From NCBI RefSeq assembly GCF_046614695.1, contig NZ_JBKKHQ010000004.1, positions 1 to 54,116 on the forward strand: 54,116 nucleotides of DNA. Reading direction: 5' to 3'. Of this stretch, positions 16,650 to 26,514 are shown one piece after another. Both the position numbers and the translations under genes were made by a program. The notes beneath the pieces are model-generated. The model made no database searches and was not told where the DNA came from. It was given only the letters and a program-made list of their open reading frames with translations. How positions within the stretch are numbered: position 1 is the stretch's first letter; every line of letters begins with the position of its first letter. The stretch comes from Pokkaliibacter sp046614695. GTDB lineage: Bacteria > Pseudomonadota > Gammaproteobacteria > Pseudomonadales > Balneatricaceae.

Positions 16650-17453
16650 ATGCAACCCATCGTGCCTGTTTCAGCTTTTAACGATAACTACATCTGGGTG
16701 TGGAATGAAGGCTCATCCAATCAGGCCGTGGTTGTCGATCCGGGCGATGCGGCCCCGGTGATTGCTTATCTCGAAAAGCAGGGCCTGACTTTACATGCCA
16801 TTCTCATTACTCATCATCATAATGACCATACCGGCGGTATTGATGATCTCTTGGCTCTGGCAACAAAGCACGGCTGGCAGGTACCGGTATTCGGTCCGAA
16901 GAACTCACGTATCACTCAAATCACCGATGCCTTAAGTGAAGGGGAAAGCATTCAGATTTTTGATCAGCGTGTGGAAGTCATCAATCTGCCGGGCCACACC
17001 CTAGATCACATCGGCTTTTATTGTGCCGATCAGGAAGCACTCTTTTGTGGCGATACTCTTTTCCGCGCTGGCTGCGGACGCCTTTTTGAAGGTTCGCCTG
17101 AACAAATGTTCCAGTCCCTTGCCCGTTTGATGGAGCTCCCCGCCGATACCAAGGTATTTGCCGCTCATGAATACACCCTTAGCAACCTTGCTTTTGCTCA
17201 AGCTGCCGAACCGGAGAACCTCGCAGTAAAAGCCGCGGTGGAACACGATAAAGCCAAACGCGAAAACAACATGCCTACTCTTCCCAGCACGCTGTCGCAG
17301 GAGCGCGAAATCAATCCTTTTTTACGCACAACAAGTCCGTCACTAATCACCACAGTGCAACAAGAGGCGGAACGCCTCGGCAATATGGACCACCTACCTT
17401 CAACGGCGGTTGAGGTTTTTGCGTTTCTTCGTGAATGGAAGAATCGCTTCTGA
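16650..17453 (+). CDS. gloB: Hydroxyacylglutathione hydrolase (glyoxalase II)
   Basis: A 267-residue metallo-beta-lactamase-fold enzyme that hydrolyses S-D-lactoylglutathione to D-lactate and glutathione in methylglyoxal detoxification. The metal motif THHHNDHTGG is near residue 53, followed by LPGHTLDHIGFY, the Asp in FCGDTLFRAGCGRLFEG and FAAHEYTLSNLAFA. The C-terminal glutathione-binding domain is complete. ATG follows GGGAGAG. Confidence 0.97.
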   Translation: MQPIVPVSAFNDNYIWVWNEGSSNQAVVVDPGDAAPVIAYLEKQGLTLHAILITHHHNDHTGGIDDLLALATKHGWQVPVFGPKNSRITQITDALSEGESIQIFDQRVEVINLPGHTLDHIGFYCADQEALFCGDTLFRAGCGRLFEGSPEQMFQSLARLMELPADTKVFAAHEYTLSNLAFAQAAEPENLAVKAAVEHDKAKRENNMPTLPSTLSQEREINPFLRTTSPSLITTVQQEAERLGNMDHLPSTAVEVFAFLREWKNRF

Positions 17454-17523
17454 ACACTTTTTAACCAATTAAACTTGACCGCGGATTCACACATTCTTAC
17501 AATCCGCCGGCTATTGCATACCG

Positions 17524-17542
17524 CGCTCACTCAAAGTGAGCG
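17524..17542 (+). repeat. Perfect inverted repeat upstream of mltD
   Basis: CGCTCAC (17524-17530) and GTGAGCG (17536-17542) form a 7-bp hairpin with a five-base loop. It lies in the gloB-mltD gap and lacks a T-run. It may be a weak gloB 3' end or an operator in the mltD leader. Confidence 0.4.
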
Positions 17543-17665
17543 TTGCTTCATCTGGTGCTAAGTCATGGAAGTGTGCCGGAAACACGTTTTACCCAGGAGG
17601 TTCACTTGCTGCGCTATACACCTACGTCGTTATCTGATGCATCCTGTAAACAGAAAAGGACCTTG

Positions 17666-19267
17666 ATGCGACGGGTCTGTACAGCCTTTGGCACTACCAG
17701 CCTGACTCTTCTTCTTACTGCTTGTCAGCAGCACGTTCCTCAGAAAGCCCAAGCCAGTGAACTGGTCGGCGCAGATAAACCCTACGTTTCAAAGAAATCG
17801 TCTCTTAATTACGGTATCGGCAATGCAAATCAGGCGACAGGTTCTATTGACCAACAGTCTGAAGATATCAGTGCAAACGATGAAGAAGACAGCAACCTCT
17901 GGGGTATCACGCGTGAAAACCTTGAGCTGAAGCGTTTTTATAACAACCCTCGAGTGCTGGAGCAGCGCGAGTGGTATCAGCATTACACTGCCTATATTGA
18001 GAAAACCAGCGAGCAGGCAGCTCCTTTCTATTATCACGTGCTGAGCCAGGTGCTGGCTCGCGGCATGCCTAGCGAGATTGCACTGCTGCCCTTTATCGAG
18101 AGTGCCTACAATCCTCTCGCGGTTTCCCCAAGCAATGCCACCGGTCCCTGGCAGTTTGTCTCTGGGACAGCCGAGCATCTGGGAATGAAGCGCAACTCCT
18201 GGTATGACGCTCGTCGCGATATTCTGGACTCCACTCAAGCTGCACTAAACTATCTTCAGGTACTGTCTGACCGCTACAACGGTGACTGGCTGCTGGCACT
18301 GGCGGCTTATAATGCCGGTGAGGGTACTATCGATAACGCCATTGCCAGCAATAGCAGCAAAGGTGAAGGCACGGATTACTGGTCATTGCACTTACGCCAG
18401 GAAACCGAGCAGTATGTCCCTCGATTACTGGCCCTGGCGAGCCTGATCAACCATCCGCAAAAATATGATATTGCGTTGCCAGAACTCAGTAACACGCCCT
18501 ACTTCGCGATCGTCAAAACTTCTGGCCAGATTGACCTCAAAACAGCTGCCAACCTGGCCGGCATCCCTTGGTCAGAGATCAAGGCGCTGAATCCTGGCTA
18601 CACCTCTAACGTTACTGCTCCGAAAGGTGAAGGCCCTGGCCGCCTTATTGTTCCGGTGGATGCTGCTGAGCCATTGCGTATTGGCCTAAGCACCCTGCCG
18701 CGCGACCAGCGCCTCAACTGGTCTCATTACATTGTGCGTCGTGGCGATAACCTGGGCGCGATTGCCTCAAACTACAACACGTCCGTTAAGGCATTAAGGG
18801 ACGTCAATAACCTGAGCTCCAACTTACTGCATGTCGGCGATCAGCTGATGATTCCAGGCACTAGCGGCAACTCTGCAGGCTTGATTGCCAGCGCTGCCAC
18901 CAGCAGCTCATCAGTGACGAAATATCGTGTCAAAGCGGGCGATAATCTCTCAACTATTGCTGATAAGCACGGCACCAGCGTTGCGGATCTGGCCAAGCTT
19001 AATAAGCTCAATCCTAAAGCACCGCTGAAGATAGGACAGACGCTCAATCTGAAAGCTCTGCGCAGTGATACCGCTTTGGCCAAAGTGAATTATCGAGTGA
19101 AATCCGGCGACTCATTATCAGTGATTGCTGAACAGTACAAAGTCAGTATTCAGGCACTCAAAAGCTGGAATGGTCTCAAATCCCAGAGTATCCGTGTTGG
19201 CCAGAGCCTGACTATTTACCCAAGTGAAACAGCCAGCAATACTGGCGCTGACGGTAACGACAGCTAA
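17666..19267 (+). CDS. mltD: Membrane-bound lytic murein transglycosylase D with three LysM repeats
   Basis: A 533-residue outer-membrane lipoprotein that cleaves peptidoglycan to 1,6-anhydro products. From ATG 17666 (AAGGA upstream) the signal peptide ends in the lipobox LTAC with Cys 20. The SLT domain has the catalytic Glu near residue 145 in LPFIESAYNP, and AAYNAGEGTIDNA later. Three LysM peptidoglycan-binding repeats start near residues 354, 419 and 475; E. coli MltD has two. A TTG at 17606 behind a perfect AGGAGG would add 20 residues and is a serious alternative start. It precedes the yej operon. Confidence 0.95.
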   Translation: MRRVCTAFGTTSLTLLLTACQQHVPQKAQASELVGADKPYVSKKSSLNYGIGNANQATGSIDQQSEDISANDEEDSNLWGITRENLELKRFYNNPRVLEQREWYQHYTAYIEKTSEQAAPFYYHVLSQVLARGMPSEIALLPFIESAYNPLAVSPSNATGPWQFVSGTAEHLGMKRNSWYDARRDILDSTQAALNYLQVLSDRYNGDWLLALAAYNAGEGTIDNAIASNSSKGEGTDYWSLHLRQETEQYVPRLLALASLINHPQKYDIALPELSNTPYFAIVKTSGQIDLKTAANLAGIPWSEIKALNPGYTSNVTAPKGEGPGRLIVPVDAAEPLRIGLSTLPRDQRLNWSHYIVRRGDNLGAIASNYNTSVKALRDVNNLSSNLLHVGDQLMIPGTSGNSAGLIASAATSSSSVTKYRVKAGDNLSTIADKHGTSVADLAKLNKLNPKAPLKIGQTLNLKALRSDTALAKVNYRVKSGDSLSVIAEQYKVSIQALKSWNGLKSQSIRVGQSLTIYPSETASNTGADGNDS

Positions 19268-19287
19268 TTTTCCTTCATTTTTACTGC

Positions 19288-19334
19288 GCCCGACCCGTTT
19301 CAGGCTGAAACGTGATCTGACTGGTCGGGCCTTT
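19288..19334 (+). terminator. Extended hairpin after mltD
   Basis: An outer stem GCCCGACC / GGTCGGGC (19288-19295, 19323-19330) encloses a second inverted repeat, GTTTCAG/CTGAAAC. The stem is followed by CTTT. It probably ends mltD transcription before yejA, though the T-run is short. Confidence 0.55.
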
Positions 19335-19378
19335 AAAAACTCGTTAAGGTATTCCCGAATCAGGATGATGGGTGCCTT

Positions 19379-21241
19379 ATGGCGTTGGCGACGAAAGTAA
19401 CTCGACTTTGCGCATTCAGCAGCGGCTGGATCGCTTCCTCTCTGGGCATCATTGCCACTTCTTTTTTTGCCACCTCATCAGTACAGGCTGCTCCCGCTGT
19501 TGATGTTTCATCGTATGCAGCCTGGGCAATGTACGGTGATCCAAAATATCCGCCGGGTTTCACCCACTTTGACTACACCAACCCTAATGCGCCTGTCGGC
19601 GGGACCCTCAAACAGTCCTCTATGGGTACGTTTGACAGCCTCAATCCCTATATTTCAAAAGGCACCGTCGCGGAAGGTTCAGGGCTACTCTATGACACTC
19701 TGGCTGTTCACTCTCAGGATGAAACCTCAACCATTTACGGCCTGATAGCCAACCGTATCAACGTCGCCCCTGATCGAACCTGGGTAGAGTTTGGCATTAA
19801 CCCTAAGGCCCGTTTTCAGGATGGCACGCCCATCACGGCAGAAGATGTGAAGTTTTCCTTCGAAACCCTCACCAAGCAAGGCGCTCCGCTTTACGCGCTG
19901 TATTACGCGGATGTTACCAAAGTGAGCCTGCCAGACAGCATGACCATTCGCTTTGAGTTCAAGAATGGTAATAATCGTGAACTACCAATGATCCTCGCGG
20001 GCCTGCCAGTCTTTCCCGAGCACTATTGGAAGAAGCATGACTTCACCAAAGCGGATCTGACACCTCCTGTCGGCTCAGGCCCCTACAAGATAGAAAAAAT
20101 CGTCCCGGGCAGAAGTATTCAATATGTTCGTGATGATAATTATTGGGCATGGGATCTTCCCGTCATGCAAGGTCGACACAACTTCGAGCACATGGACTAT
20201 GAGTATTACCGTGATGGCGATGTCGCTCTTGAGGCTTTTAAAGCCGGCGAGTTTGACCTGAGGATTGAACGCTCCGCTTCACGCTGGGTGACGCGTTATG
20301 ACATCCCTGCCGTCAAAGATGGCCGCATTCTCAAGCTCTCGATCCCCGACCATACGCCTTCCGGCATGCAAGGCTTCATCTACAACCTGAGGAAACCACT
20401 TTTCCAAAACCCTGAAGTCCGCGAAGCGCTGGCCTATGCCTATGACTTTGAGTGGGCTAACAAGAATCTTTCCTACGGCGAGCTAACTCGCACACGCAGC
20501 TACTTCCAGAACTCGCCCATGGCGAGCCACGGCACTCCCGATCCGATTGAGCTTTCACTACTGGATCCGTTAAAGAGTGAACTTCCACAGCGTGTATTTA
20601 CTGAAGAGTACAATCCGCCCGCCACTGATGGCTCAGGCAATATTCGCCCTCAACTACGCCAAGCACTCCGGATACTCAAAAAAGGAGGCTGGGAAATTCA
20701 CGGTAACGTACTGCGTAATGTCAAAAACGGCGAGCCCATGCGCTTTGAATTGCTGATTTACTCTGACCCTGGCATGGAAAGAACCGTACTCCCCTTTGTT
20801 AGAAACCTTCGCCGTATTGGCATTGATATCAGTATTCGTCGCGTTGATATCACTCAATACATCAATCGTGTCCGCCAGTTTGATTACGACATGATTGTCG
20901 GCGTGATCCCCATGTCCAACTCCCCTGGTAACGAACTGCGCGATTACTTCAACTCTGCCAATGCCAATACGCCAGATTCCTCTAATCTGGCGGGAATTCA
21001 AAACCCGGCAGTAGACTCGCTGGTGGAGTCGATTATTAACGCCCCTGACAAACCACACTTTGTCGCTGCCTGCCAGGCACTGGACCGCACCTTGTTATGG
21101 AATTTCTATCTCATTCCACAGTTCACTATTGCCGACCATCATGTGGCCATCTGGAACAAGTTTGGCCGCCCAACACCTCCGCCCTACTCTATCGGCGTTG
21201 ATACCTGGTGGTCTAAAGCCGCCGAAAAAGGGGAGCAATAG
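19379..21241 (+). CDS. yejA: Extracellular solute-binding protein, YejA type
   Basis: A 620-residue periplasmic binding protein of the SBP_bac_5 family, first gene of a peptide ABC importer (YejABEF). A long signal peptide ends near VQAAPA (about residue 40). The mature N-terminus YAAWAMYGDPKYPPGFTHFDY is typical of YejA, and DSLNPYISKG follows. In E. coli this system brings in peptides including microcin C. The Shine-Dalgarno before ATG 19379 is only partial. yejB follows after two bases. Confidence 0.94.
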   Translation: MALATKVTRLCAFSSGWIASSLGIIATSFFATSSVQAAPAVDVSSYAAWAMYGDPKYPPGFTHFDYTNPNAPVGGTLKQSSMGTFDSLNPYISKGTVAEGSGLLYDTLAVHSQDETSTIYGLIANRINVAPDRTWVEFGINPKARFQDGTPITAEDVKFSFETLTKQGAPLYALYYADVTKVSLPDSMTIRFEFKNGNNRELPMILAGLPVFPEHYWKKHDFTKADLTPPVGSGPYKIEKIVPGRSIQYVRDDNYWAWDLPVMQGRHNFEHMDYEYYRDGDVALEAFKAGEFDLRIERSASRWVTRYDIPAVKDGRILKLSIPDHTPSGMQGFIYNLRKPLFQNPEVREALAYAYDFEWANKNLSYGELTRTRSYFQNSPMASHGTPDPIELSLLDPLKSELPQRVFTEEYNPPATDGSGNIRPQLRQALRILKKGGWEIHGNVLRNVKNGEPMRFELLIYSDPGMERTVLPFVRNLRRIGIDISIRRVDITQYINRVRQFDYDMIVGVIPMSNSPGNELRDYFNSANANTPDSSNLAGIQNPAVDSLVESIINAPDKPHFVAACQALDRTLLWNFYLIPQFTIADHHVAIWNKFGRPTPPPYSIGVDTWWSKAAEKGEQ

Positions 21242-21243
21242 TC

Positions 21244-22314
21244 ATGGCCGCTTATATCTTTCGACGCCTGCTCCTGATGATCCCTACATTGTTCGGGATT
21301 CTGCTACTGAACTTCATCATTATTCAGGCAGCCCCCGGCGGCCCGGTTGAGCGCGCTATCGCCCAGCTACAAGGGATTAATGCCAATGGCAATCGATTAG
21401 CCTCTGATGGCAGCAGCGTGATGAATACACATCAGGAAGGAAGAAGCGCACGGGGGCTGGACCCGGAGCTGATTAAGCGGATAGAGGCGCAGTACGGCTT
21501 TGATAAGCCGCCAGTGGAGCGTTTTTGGCTGATGATCAAACAGTATGCCCGGCTCGACTTTGGCACCAGTTTTTACTCAGACAAAACAGTGTGGCAGCTA
21601 ATTAAGGAAAAGCTTCCCGTCTCTATATCTATCGGGCTTTGGACTACGCTGATCACTTATCTGGTATCAATCCCACTTGGTATACGCAAGGCGGTACATC
21701 ACGGCAGTCGCTTTGATGTCTGGTCGAGTACAGCAATTACCCTCGGTTACGCGATTCCTAATTTCCTGTTTGCCATACTGCTGATCGTGCTTTTCGCTGG
21801 TGGAACCTACTTTGACTGGTTTCCACTTCGAGGCCTCACCTCAACAGACTTCGATCAGCTAAGTGCCTGGGGAAAGGTCAAGGACTATCTCTGGCATATC
21901 ACCCTACCAGTACTGGCATCCGTCATTTCCAGCTTTGCCACTATGACAATGCTGACCAAGAACAGTTTTCTGGATGAAATCCATAAACAATATGTCATGA
22001 CAGCCCGAGCCAAAGGCGCTTCAGAAAAACGAGTGCTTTATGGGCACGTATTCCGTAATGCCATGCTTCTCGTCATCGCAGGCCTGCCAGCGGCACTAAT
22101 CGGTATTTTCTTTACCGGCTCCATGCTGGTTGAAGTCATCTTCTCTCTGGACGGTTTGGGTTTACTCGGCTTTGAATCCGTTATGAACCGGGACTATCCC
22201 GTAGTATTTGGAACCCTGTTTATTTTCACGCTCATTGGTTTGGTGCTGAAATTACTCAGCGACATCACCTACGTGCTGATTGATCCGCGCATCGACTTTG
22301 AGAGCCGCAACTAA
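21244..22314 (+). CDS. yejB: Peptide ABC importer permease YejB
   Basis: A 356-residue inner-membrane permease with an N-terminal helix (RLLLMIPTLFGILLLNFIII) and the DppB-type EAA loop around TARAKGASEKRVLYGHVFRNAM. The segment between residues 30 and 75 (PGGPVERAIAQLQG onward) is the periplasmic insert seen in YejB. It overlaps yejE by one base (TAATG), indicating coupling. Confidence 0.95.
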   Translation: MAAYIFRRLLLMIPTLFGILLLNFIIIQAAPGGPVERAIAQLQGINANGNRLASDGSSVMNTHQEGRSARGLDPELIKRIEAQYGFDKPPVERFWLMIKQYARLDFGTSFYSDKTVWQLIKEKLPVSISIGLWTTLITYLVSIPLGIRKAVHHGSRFDVWSSTAITLGYAIPNFLFAILLIVLFAGGTYFDWFPLRGLTSTDFDQLSAWGKVKDYLWHITLPVLASVISSFATMTMLTKNSFLDEIHKQYVMTARAKGASEKRVLYGHVFRNAMLLVIAGLPAALIGIFFTGSMLVEVIFSLDGLGLLGFESVMNRDYPVVFGTLFIFTLIGLVLKLLSDITYVLIDPRIDFESRN

Positions 22315-23360
22315 TGAGATTCATGCCCTCGATCAAAAAGCTCTCGCCCATTAATCAGCGTAGGTTACAGATTTTCTGCAGTCATCGCCGTGGTTTCTGG
22401 TCCTTCTGGCTACTGCTAGTCCTTTTTATTCTTAGCCTCGGGGCAGAGTTGATTGCGAACGACAAACCGCTGATTGCGCGATATCAAGACGAGTTCTACT
22501 TCCCGCTTTGGCACAACTATTCAGAGCTAACCTTTGATGGTGAGTTCGATATGTACGCCGACTACAAAGATCCGTTTATCGCCAAAAAGATTAACGATAA
22601 CGGCTGGATGGTGTGGCCACCAATACGCTTTAGCTACGATACGATCAATTATGATTTGCCTACACCAGCGCCTTCCCCACCCTCGGCAACAGACTGGCTT
22701 GGAACCGATGATCAAGGGCGCGACGTACTCGCTCGCGTGATTTATGGCTTCAGAATCTCGATGCTCTTTGCTCTGATTCTGACCATAGCCTCTTCTGTCA
22801 TTGGCGTGATTGCTGGTGCATTACAGGGTTTTTATGGCGGGAAGACTGACCTGATTATGCAACGCTTTATCGAGATCTGGTCCGGTCTCCCTGTACTTTT
22901 CCTACTCATTATTCTCAGCAATATGGTTCAGCCTAACTTTTGGTGGCTACTAGGGATCATGCTGCTGTTCTCCTGGATGAGTTTAGTTGATGTTGTCCGC
23001 GCCGAATTTTTACGTAGCAGAAATCTCGAATATGTACGCGCAGCCAAAGCATTAGGGATGAGCAATAAACGCATTATGTTCAAACACATGCTGCCTAACG
23101 CCATGGTCGCGACACTGACCTTCATGCCCTTTATCTTTAACGGCAGCCTGGTCACTCTCACCTCGCTGGACTTTCTCGGTTTTGGTCTGCCCGTCGGCTC
23201 ACCTTCTCTGGGTGAATTACTGGAACAGGGCAAAAATAACCTACAAGCCCCATGGCTTGGCATATCAGCCTTTGTCGTACTTTCACTCATGCTCACGTTA
23301 CTGATCTTCATTGGAGAAGCGGTTCGTGATGCCTTCGATCCCAGGAGCACCTTTCGATGA
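22314..23360 (+). CDS. yejE: Peptide ABC importer permease YejE
   Basis: A 348-residue DppC-type permease. TM1 is near residues 25-45; a periplasmic insert follows, including FPLWHNYSELTFDGEFDMYADYKDPF, whose family form is typical of YejE. The cytoplasmic EAA loop is YVRAAKALGMSNKRIMFKHMLPNAM. ATG 22323, three codons in, is an alternative start. It partners YejB and overlaps yejF by four bases. Confidence 0.94.
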   Translation: MRFMPSIKKLSPINQRRLQIFCSHRRGFWSFWLLLVLFILSLGAELIANDKPLIARYQDEFYFPLWHNYSELTFDGEFDMYADYKDPFIAKKINDNGWMVWPPIRFSYDTINYDLPTPAPSPPSATDWLGTDDQGRDVLARVIYGFRISMLFALILTIASSVIGVIAGALQGFYGGKTDLIMQRFIEIWSGLPVLFLLIILSNMVQPNFWWLLGIMLLFSWMSLVDVVRAEFLRSRNLEYVRAAKALGMSNKRIMFKHMLPNAMVATLTFMPFIFNGSLVTLTSLDFLGFGLPVGSPSLGELLEQGKNNLQAPWLGISAFVVLSLMLTLLIFIGEAVRDAFDPRSTFR

Positions 23361-24943
23361 GCATGAATGAACCACTGATCACCATCAGGGATCTCAGCAT
23401 CCGTGTTAAAAATGAGACCCTGGTCGACAATCTGAGTCTGAGCATCCAATCCGGTGAGATTCTGGCACTTGTGGGAGAGTCTGGCTCAGGCAAATCGCTT
23501 ACAGCGCAAGCCTTGATGGGCTTACTGCCACAGCATACGTTTTCTCTTCAAGCAGCAGAGATATCACTTCACAGTGAATCACTTCTTAACTTGAACGAGC
23601 GGCGCTGGCGCCAAGTTCGCGGACAGGAAATGGCGATGATATTTCAGGAGCCCATGACTTCGCTAAACCCGCTACATACGGTTGAGAAGCAGATCAGTGA
23701 GATCCTAAGCCTTCATCGTGGTCTGCCCAAGGCAGAACAAAAGAGTCGGATTATCGAACTGCTGAACTGGGTCAAACTTCCTGAGCCCGAGATGCTAATG
23801 AAGCGCTTCCCTCATGAACTCTCGGGCGGACAGCGCCAAAGGGTCATGATTGCCATGGCTTTGGCGAATGAGCCCAAACTCTTGATTGCGGATGAGCCAA
23901 CAACCGCTCTTGATGTCACTGTCCAGAAGCAGATTCTGGATCTGCTGCTAGAACTCAGAGAGCGCTTGGGCATGGCAATCTTGCTGATCACACATGATCT
24001 GGGTGTGGTAAAGCATTATTCCGATCGCGTATGCGTTCTGTTTCAGGGAAAACATCAGGAAACAGCGAACACGGAATTTCTCTTTAGTTATCCGGAAACG
24101 GAATACACCAAGAGACTATTATCTGCCCAACCAGAAGGAAAACCCTTCCGGATCAAAGATGATGCAGCAGTATTGCTGGAGGGTGACAATATTCAGGTTG
24201 AATTTGTTAGGCAGCGAAAACTATTTGGCAGGAGCACTAAGTTTGCAGCGTTAAAAGGTATAGACCTTTCCCTGCGAAAAGGCGAAACCCTGGGTATTGT
24301 AGGAGAATCCGGATCAGGCAAGACAACCCTGGGCCTAGCCATTATGCGCTTAATCAAAGCCCGTGGAGAGCTGACACTTCAAGGCAAAAATATTCTTGCT
24401 CTGAGCCAGAAGCAGTTCTTACCTTATCGCTCACAACTACAAATGGTATTTCAGGATCCCTACGGCAGTCTTAGCCCTCGCTTAAGTGTTGGCGAGATCA
24501 TTGCTGAGGGGCTGGATATTCATAACCCGCTTCACCCAACTGCACGTGCTCAAGCCATTCAGTCAGCATTGCATGATGTTGGCTTACCTTCGAACACTGA
24601 GCATCGCTACCCTCACGAACTTTCAGGCGGCCAGCGTCAGCGTGTCAGCATCGCTCGCGCTTTGGTACTCAAGCCAGAAATTCTGGTTCTAGATGAGCCG
24701 ACCTCAGCTCTCGACAGAACAGTCCAACAGCAAATTATTGAGTTATTAAGATCACTACAGCAGAAGTATCGGCTGAGTTATCTGTTCATCAGCCATGACC
24801 TAGCAGTGGTAAAAGCACTTAGCCACAGAATACTTGTCATGCACCAAGGGGCAGTTATCGAAGCCGGGGACTGCGAGAACATCTTTATCCGGCCCCAAAA
24901 GGAATATACTCGGGAGCTTCTGGCAGCGGCCTTTCACTCGTAA
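23357..24943 (+). CDS. yejF: Peptide ABC importer ATPase YejF (two fused NBDs)
   Basis: A 528-residue ATPase with two DppD/DppF-like domains in one chain. NBD1 has Walker A GESGSGKSLTA, signature LSGGQRQRVMIAMAL and Walker B LLIADEPTTALDVT. NBD2 has GESGSGKTTLG, LSGGQRQRVSIARAL and ILVLDEPTSALDRT. Both sites appear intact. It is the last gene of yejABEF; no terminator is evident before dusA 77 bases on. Confidence 0.96.
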   Translation: MSMNEPLITIRDLSIRVKNETLVDNLSLSIQSGEILALVGESGSGKSLTAQALMGLLPQHTFSLQAAEISLHSESLLNLNERRWRQVRGQEMAMIFQEPMTSLNPLHTVEKQISEILSLHRGLPKAEQKSRIIELLNWVKLPEPEMLMKRFPHELSGGQRQRVMIAMALANEPKLLIADEPTTALDVTVQKQILDLLLELRERLGMAILLITHDLGVVKHYSDRVCVLFQGKHQETANTEFLFSYPETEYTKRLLSAQPEGKPFRIKDDAAVLLEGDNIQVEFVRQRKLFGRSTKFAALKGIDLSLRKGETLGIVGESGSGKTTLGLAIMRLIKARGELTLQGKNILALSQKQFLPYRSQLQMVFQDPYGSLSPRLSVGEIIAEGLDIHNPLHPTARAQAIQSALHDVGLPSNTEHRYPHELSGGQRQRVSIARALVLKPEILVLDEPTSALDRTVQQQIIELLRSLQQKYRLSYLFISHDLAVVKALSHRILVMHQGAVIEAGDCENIFIRPQKEYTRELLAAAFHS

Positions 24944-25020
24944 GTGGACATGGCTGAGATCATTTCCAGGTGCCTGTGGTAACATGTGCAGTTTACAGCC
25001 GCCTGATTTATTGATGTCGT

Positions 25021-26034
25021 ATGTCGATACCTGCACCTTTTTTTCCAGACCAGCCTAATCGCCGTTTTTCTATCGCCCCCATGATGGATTGGACGGATAA
25101 ACACTACCGCACCTTTGCCCGTCACTTAACCAGACATACTCTGCTCTACACTGAGATGGTGACAACAGGTGCAATACTTCATGGCGATGCAGAACGCCAT
25201 CTGTCATTCAACGCTCCCTTTGAACATCCGATTGCAGTTCAGCTTGGCGGGAGTAATCCTAATGAGCTCGCTAAAGCGGCGAAGCTTTGCGAAGCCTATG
25301 GCTACGATGAAATCAATCTTAATGTTGGCTGCCCAAGCGATCGTGTCCAAAACAATATGATCGGCGCTTGCCTGATGGCTCATCCTGAGCTGGTAGCGGA
25401 GTGCGTAGCCGCAATGAAATCAGCGACCTCTCTTCCGGTTACCGTAAAGCACCGTATAGGAATTGACGACCAGGATAGCTATGACTTTCTTGTTCGCTTT
25501 GTCGATATCGTTAAAAGTGCCGGATGCAGCACTTTTATTGCACATGCTCGCAAGGCCATACTTTCGGGCCTTAGCCCAAAAGAAAACAGGGAAATTCCAC
25601 CACTGGACTACTCTCGTGTCTATCAGCTTAAGAAGGACTTCTCAGACCTTGAGATCATCATTAATGGTGGAATTAAGACGCTTGATGAAGCTGAAGCACA
25701 CCTTGAGTATGTCGATGGCGTAATGGTGGGGCGAGAAGCATATGGCAATCCCACGATGTTAATGGATGTGGATCGTAGGCTATTTAACGGCCAGAACCCT
25801 TCATCCGAAATGTGGGCGGTATTGGAAGAATATACAGCTTATGTAGAACGGCATTTAGAGAATGGCGGCAAGCTTAACCATATTACTCGCCATCTATTAG
25901 GCGCATTTAATGGCATCCCAGGAGGAAGAAAATTCCGCCGTCATCTGAGTGAAAATGCCACCCGGGCAGGCGCATCTCTAATAACACTTCGCGACGCAAT
26001 TGCCTTAGTCGAACGCAATCAAGATCAAGCCTAG
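25021..26034 (+). CDS. dusA: tRNA-dihydrouridine(20/20a) synthase
   Basis: A 337-residue FMN enzyme that reduces U20/U20a in the tRNA D-loop. The N-terminal FSIAPMMDWTDKHYRTFAR, the catalytic Cys in LNVGCPSDRVQ, the KHRIGIDD strand and VDGVMVGREAYGNP are DusA hallmarks. The Shine-Dalgarno before ATG 25021 is poor. Its stop overlaps the stop of the convergent STAS gene by four bases. Confidence 0.95.
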   Translation: MSIPAPFFPDQPNRRFSIAPMMDWTDKHYRTFARHLTRHTLLYTEMVTTGAILHGDAERHLSFNAPFEHPIAVQLGGSNPNELAKAAKLCEAYGYDEINLNVGCPSDRVQNNMIGACLMAHPELVAECVAAMKSATSLPVTVKHRIGIDDQDSYDFLVRFVDIVKSAGCSTFIAHARKAILSGLSPKENREIPPLDYSRVYQLKKDFSDLEIIINGGIKTLDEAEAHLEYVDGVMVGREAYGNPTMLMDVDRRLFNGQNPSSEMWAVLEEYTAYVERHLENGGKLNHITRHLLGAFNGIPGGRKFRRHLSENATRAGASLITLRDAIALVERNQDQA

Positions 26035-26513
26035 CAACCTTCAAGACTACTGACCAAATCCTTAAAGGCATCACGGTTCTTATCATTGAGGCTCATCAGT
26101 GTACGGTGAGCTTCGATTATAGTATTTCGCACCGTGTCCTCAGAGCCATCAACCATCGGCATCTCCTTCAAGCCTGCCTGTAAACTCTCGCAATCCTTTA
26201 TGAGCATGAAAACTTTATCAAAACCCATGCTCAGCAAGATTCGCGTGATATCTTCATTGATAGATAAAATTGTGGGCAGTAAATGGTACTGCTGCTGCAT
26301 CTTGAGAGAAATTTTCGCCAGCAGTCCCAACGAAGTGCTATCGATACCATCAGTCTCAGTCAGATCAATCAATACTGACTTAAAGCCCGGATCTGCAAAC
26401 ATGGCATCAAGAAAATGGTCCAGTGATGCGCATAGCGTCAAACGCACATCTCCCTGAAACTTAAGGACATAAGCCCCATGATGCTCTGCAACAAGAATCT
26501 TTCCAGAATGCAT
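26031..26513 (-). CDS. STAS-domain protein (anti-sigma factor antagonist type), RssC-like
   Basis: A 160-residue protein with an N-terminal STAS domain. The phosphorylation loop reads DGIDSTSLG with the candidate Ser at residue 59, as in SpoIIAA/RsbV (DST/DSS). A helical tail of about 55 residues follows. The start is set at ATG 26513, one base after the upstream phosphatase gene's stop; an ATG at 26549 would overlap it. The pairing suggests this is the protein dephosphorylated by the RssB-like phosphatase, as in P. aeruginosa PA2798/PA2797. The partner kinase is not in the window. Confidence 0.85.
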   Translation of the reverse strand: MHSGKILVAEHHGAYVLKFQGDVRLTLCASLDHFLDAMFADPGFKSVLIDLTETDGIDSTSLGLLAKISLKMQQQYHLLPTILSINEDITRILLSMGFDKVFMLIKDCESLQAGLKEMPMVDGSEDTVRNTIIEAHRTLMSLNDKNRDAFKDLVSSLEGC

Positions 26514-26514
26514 A

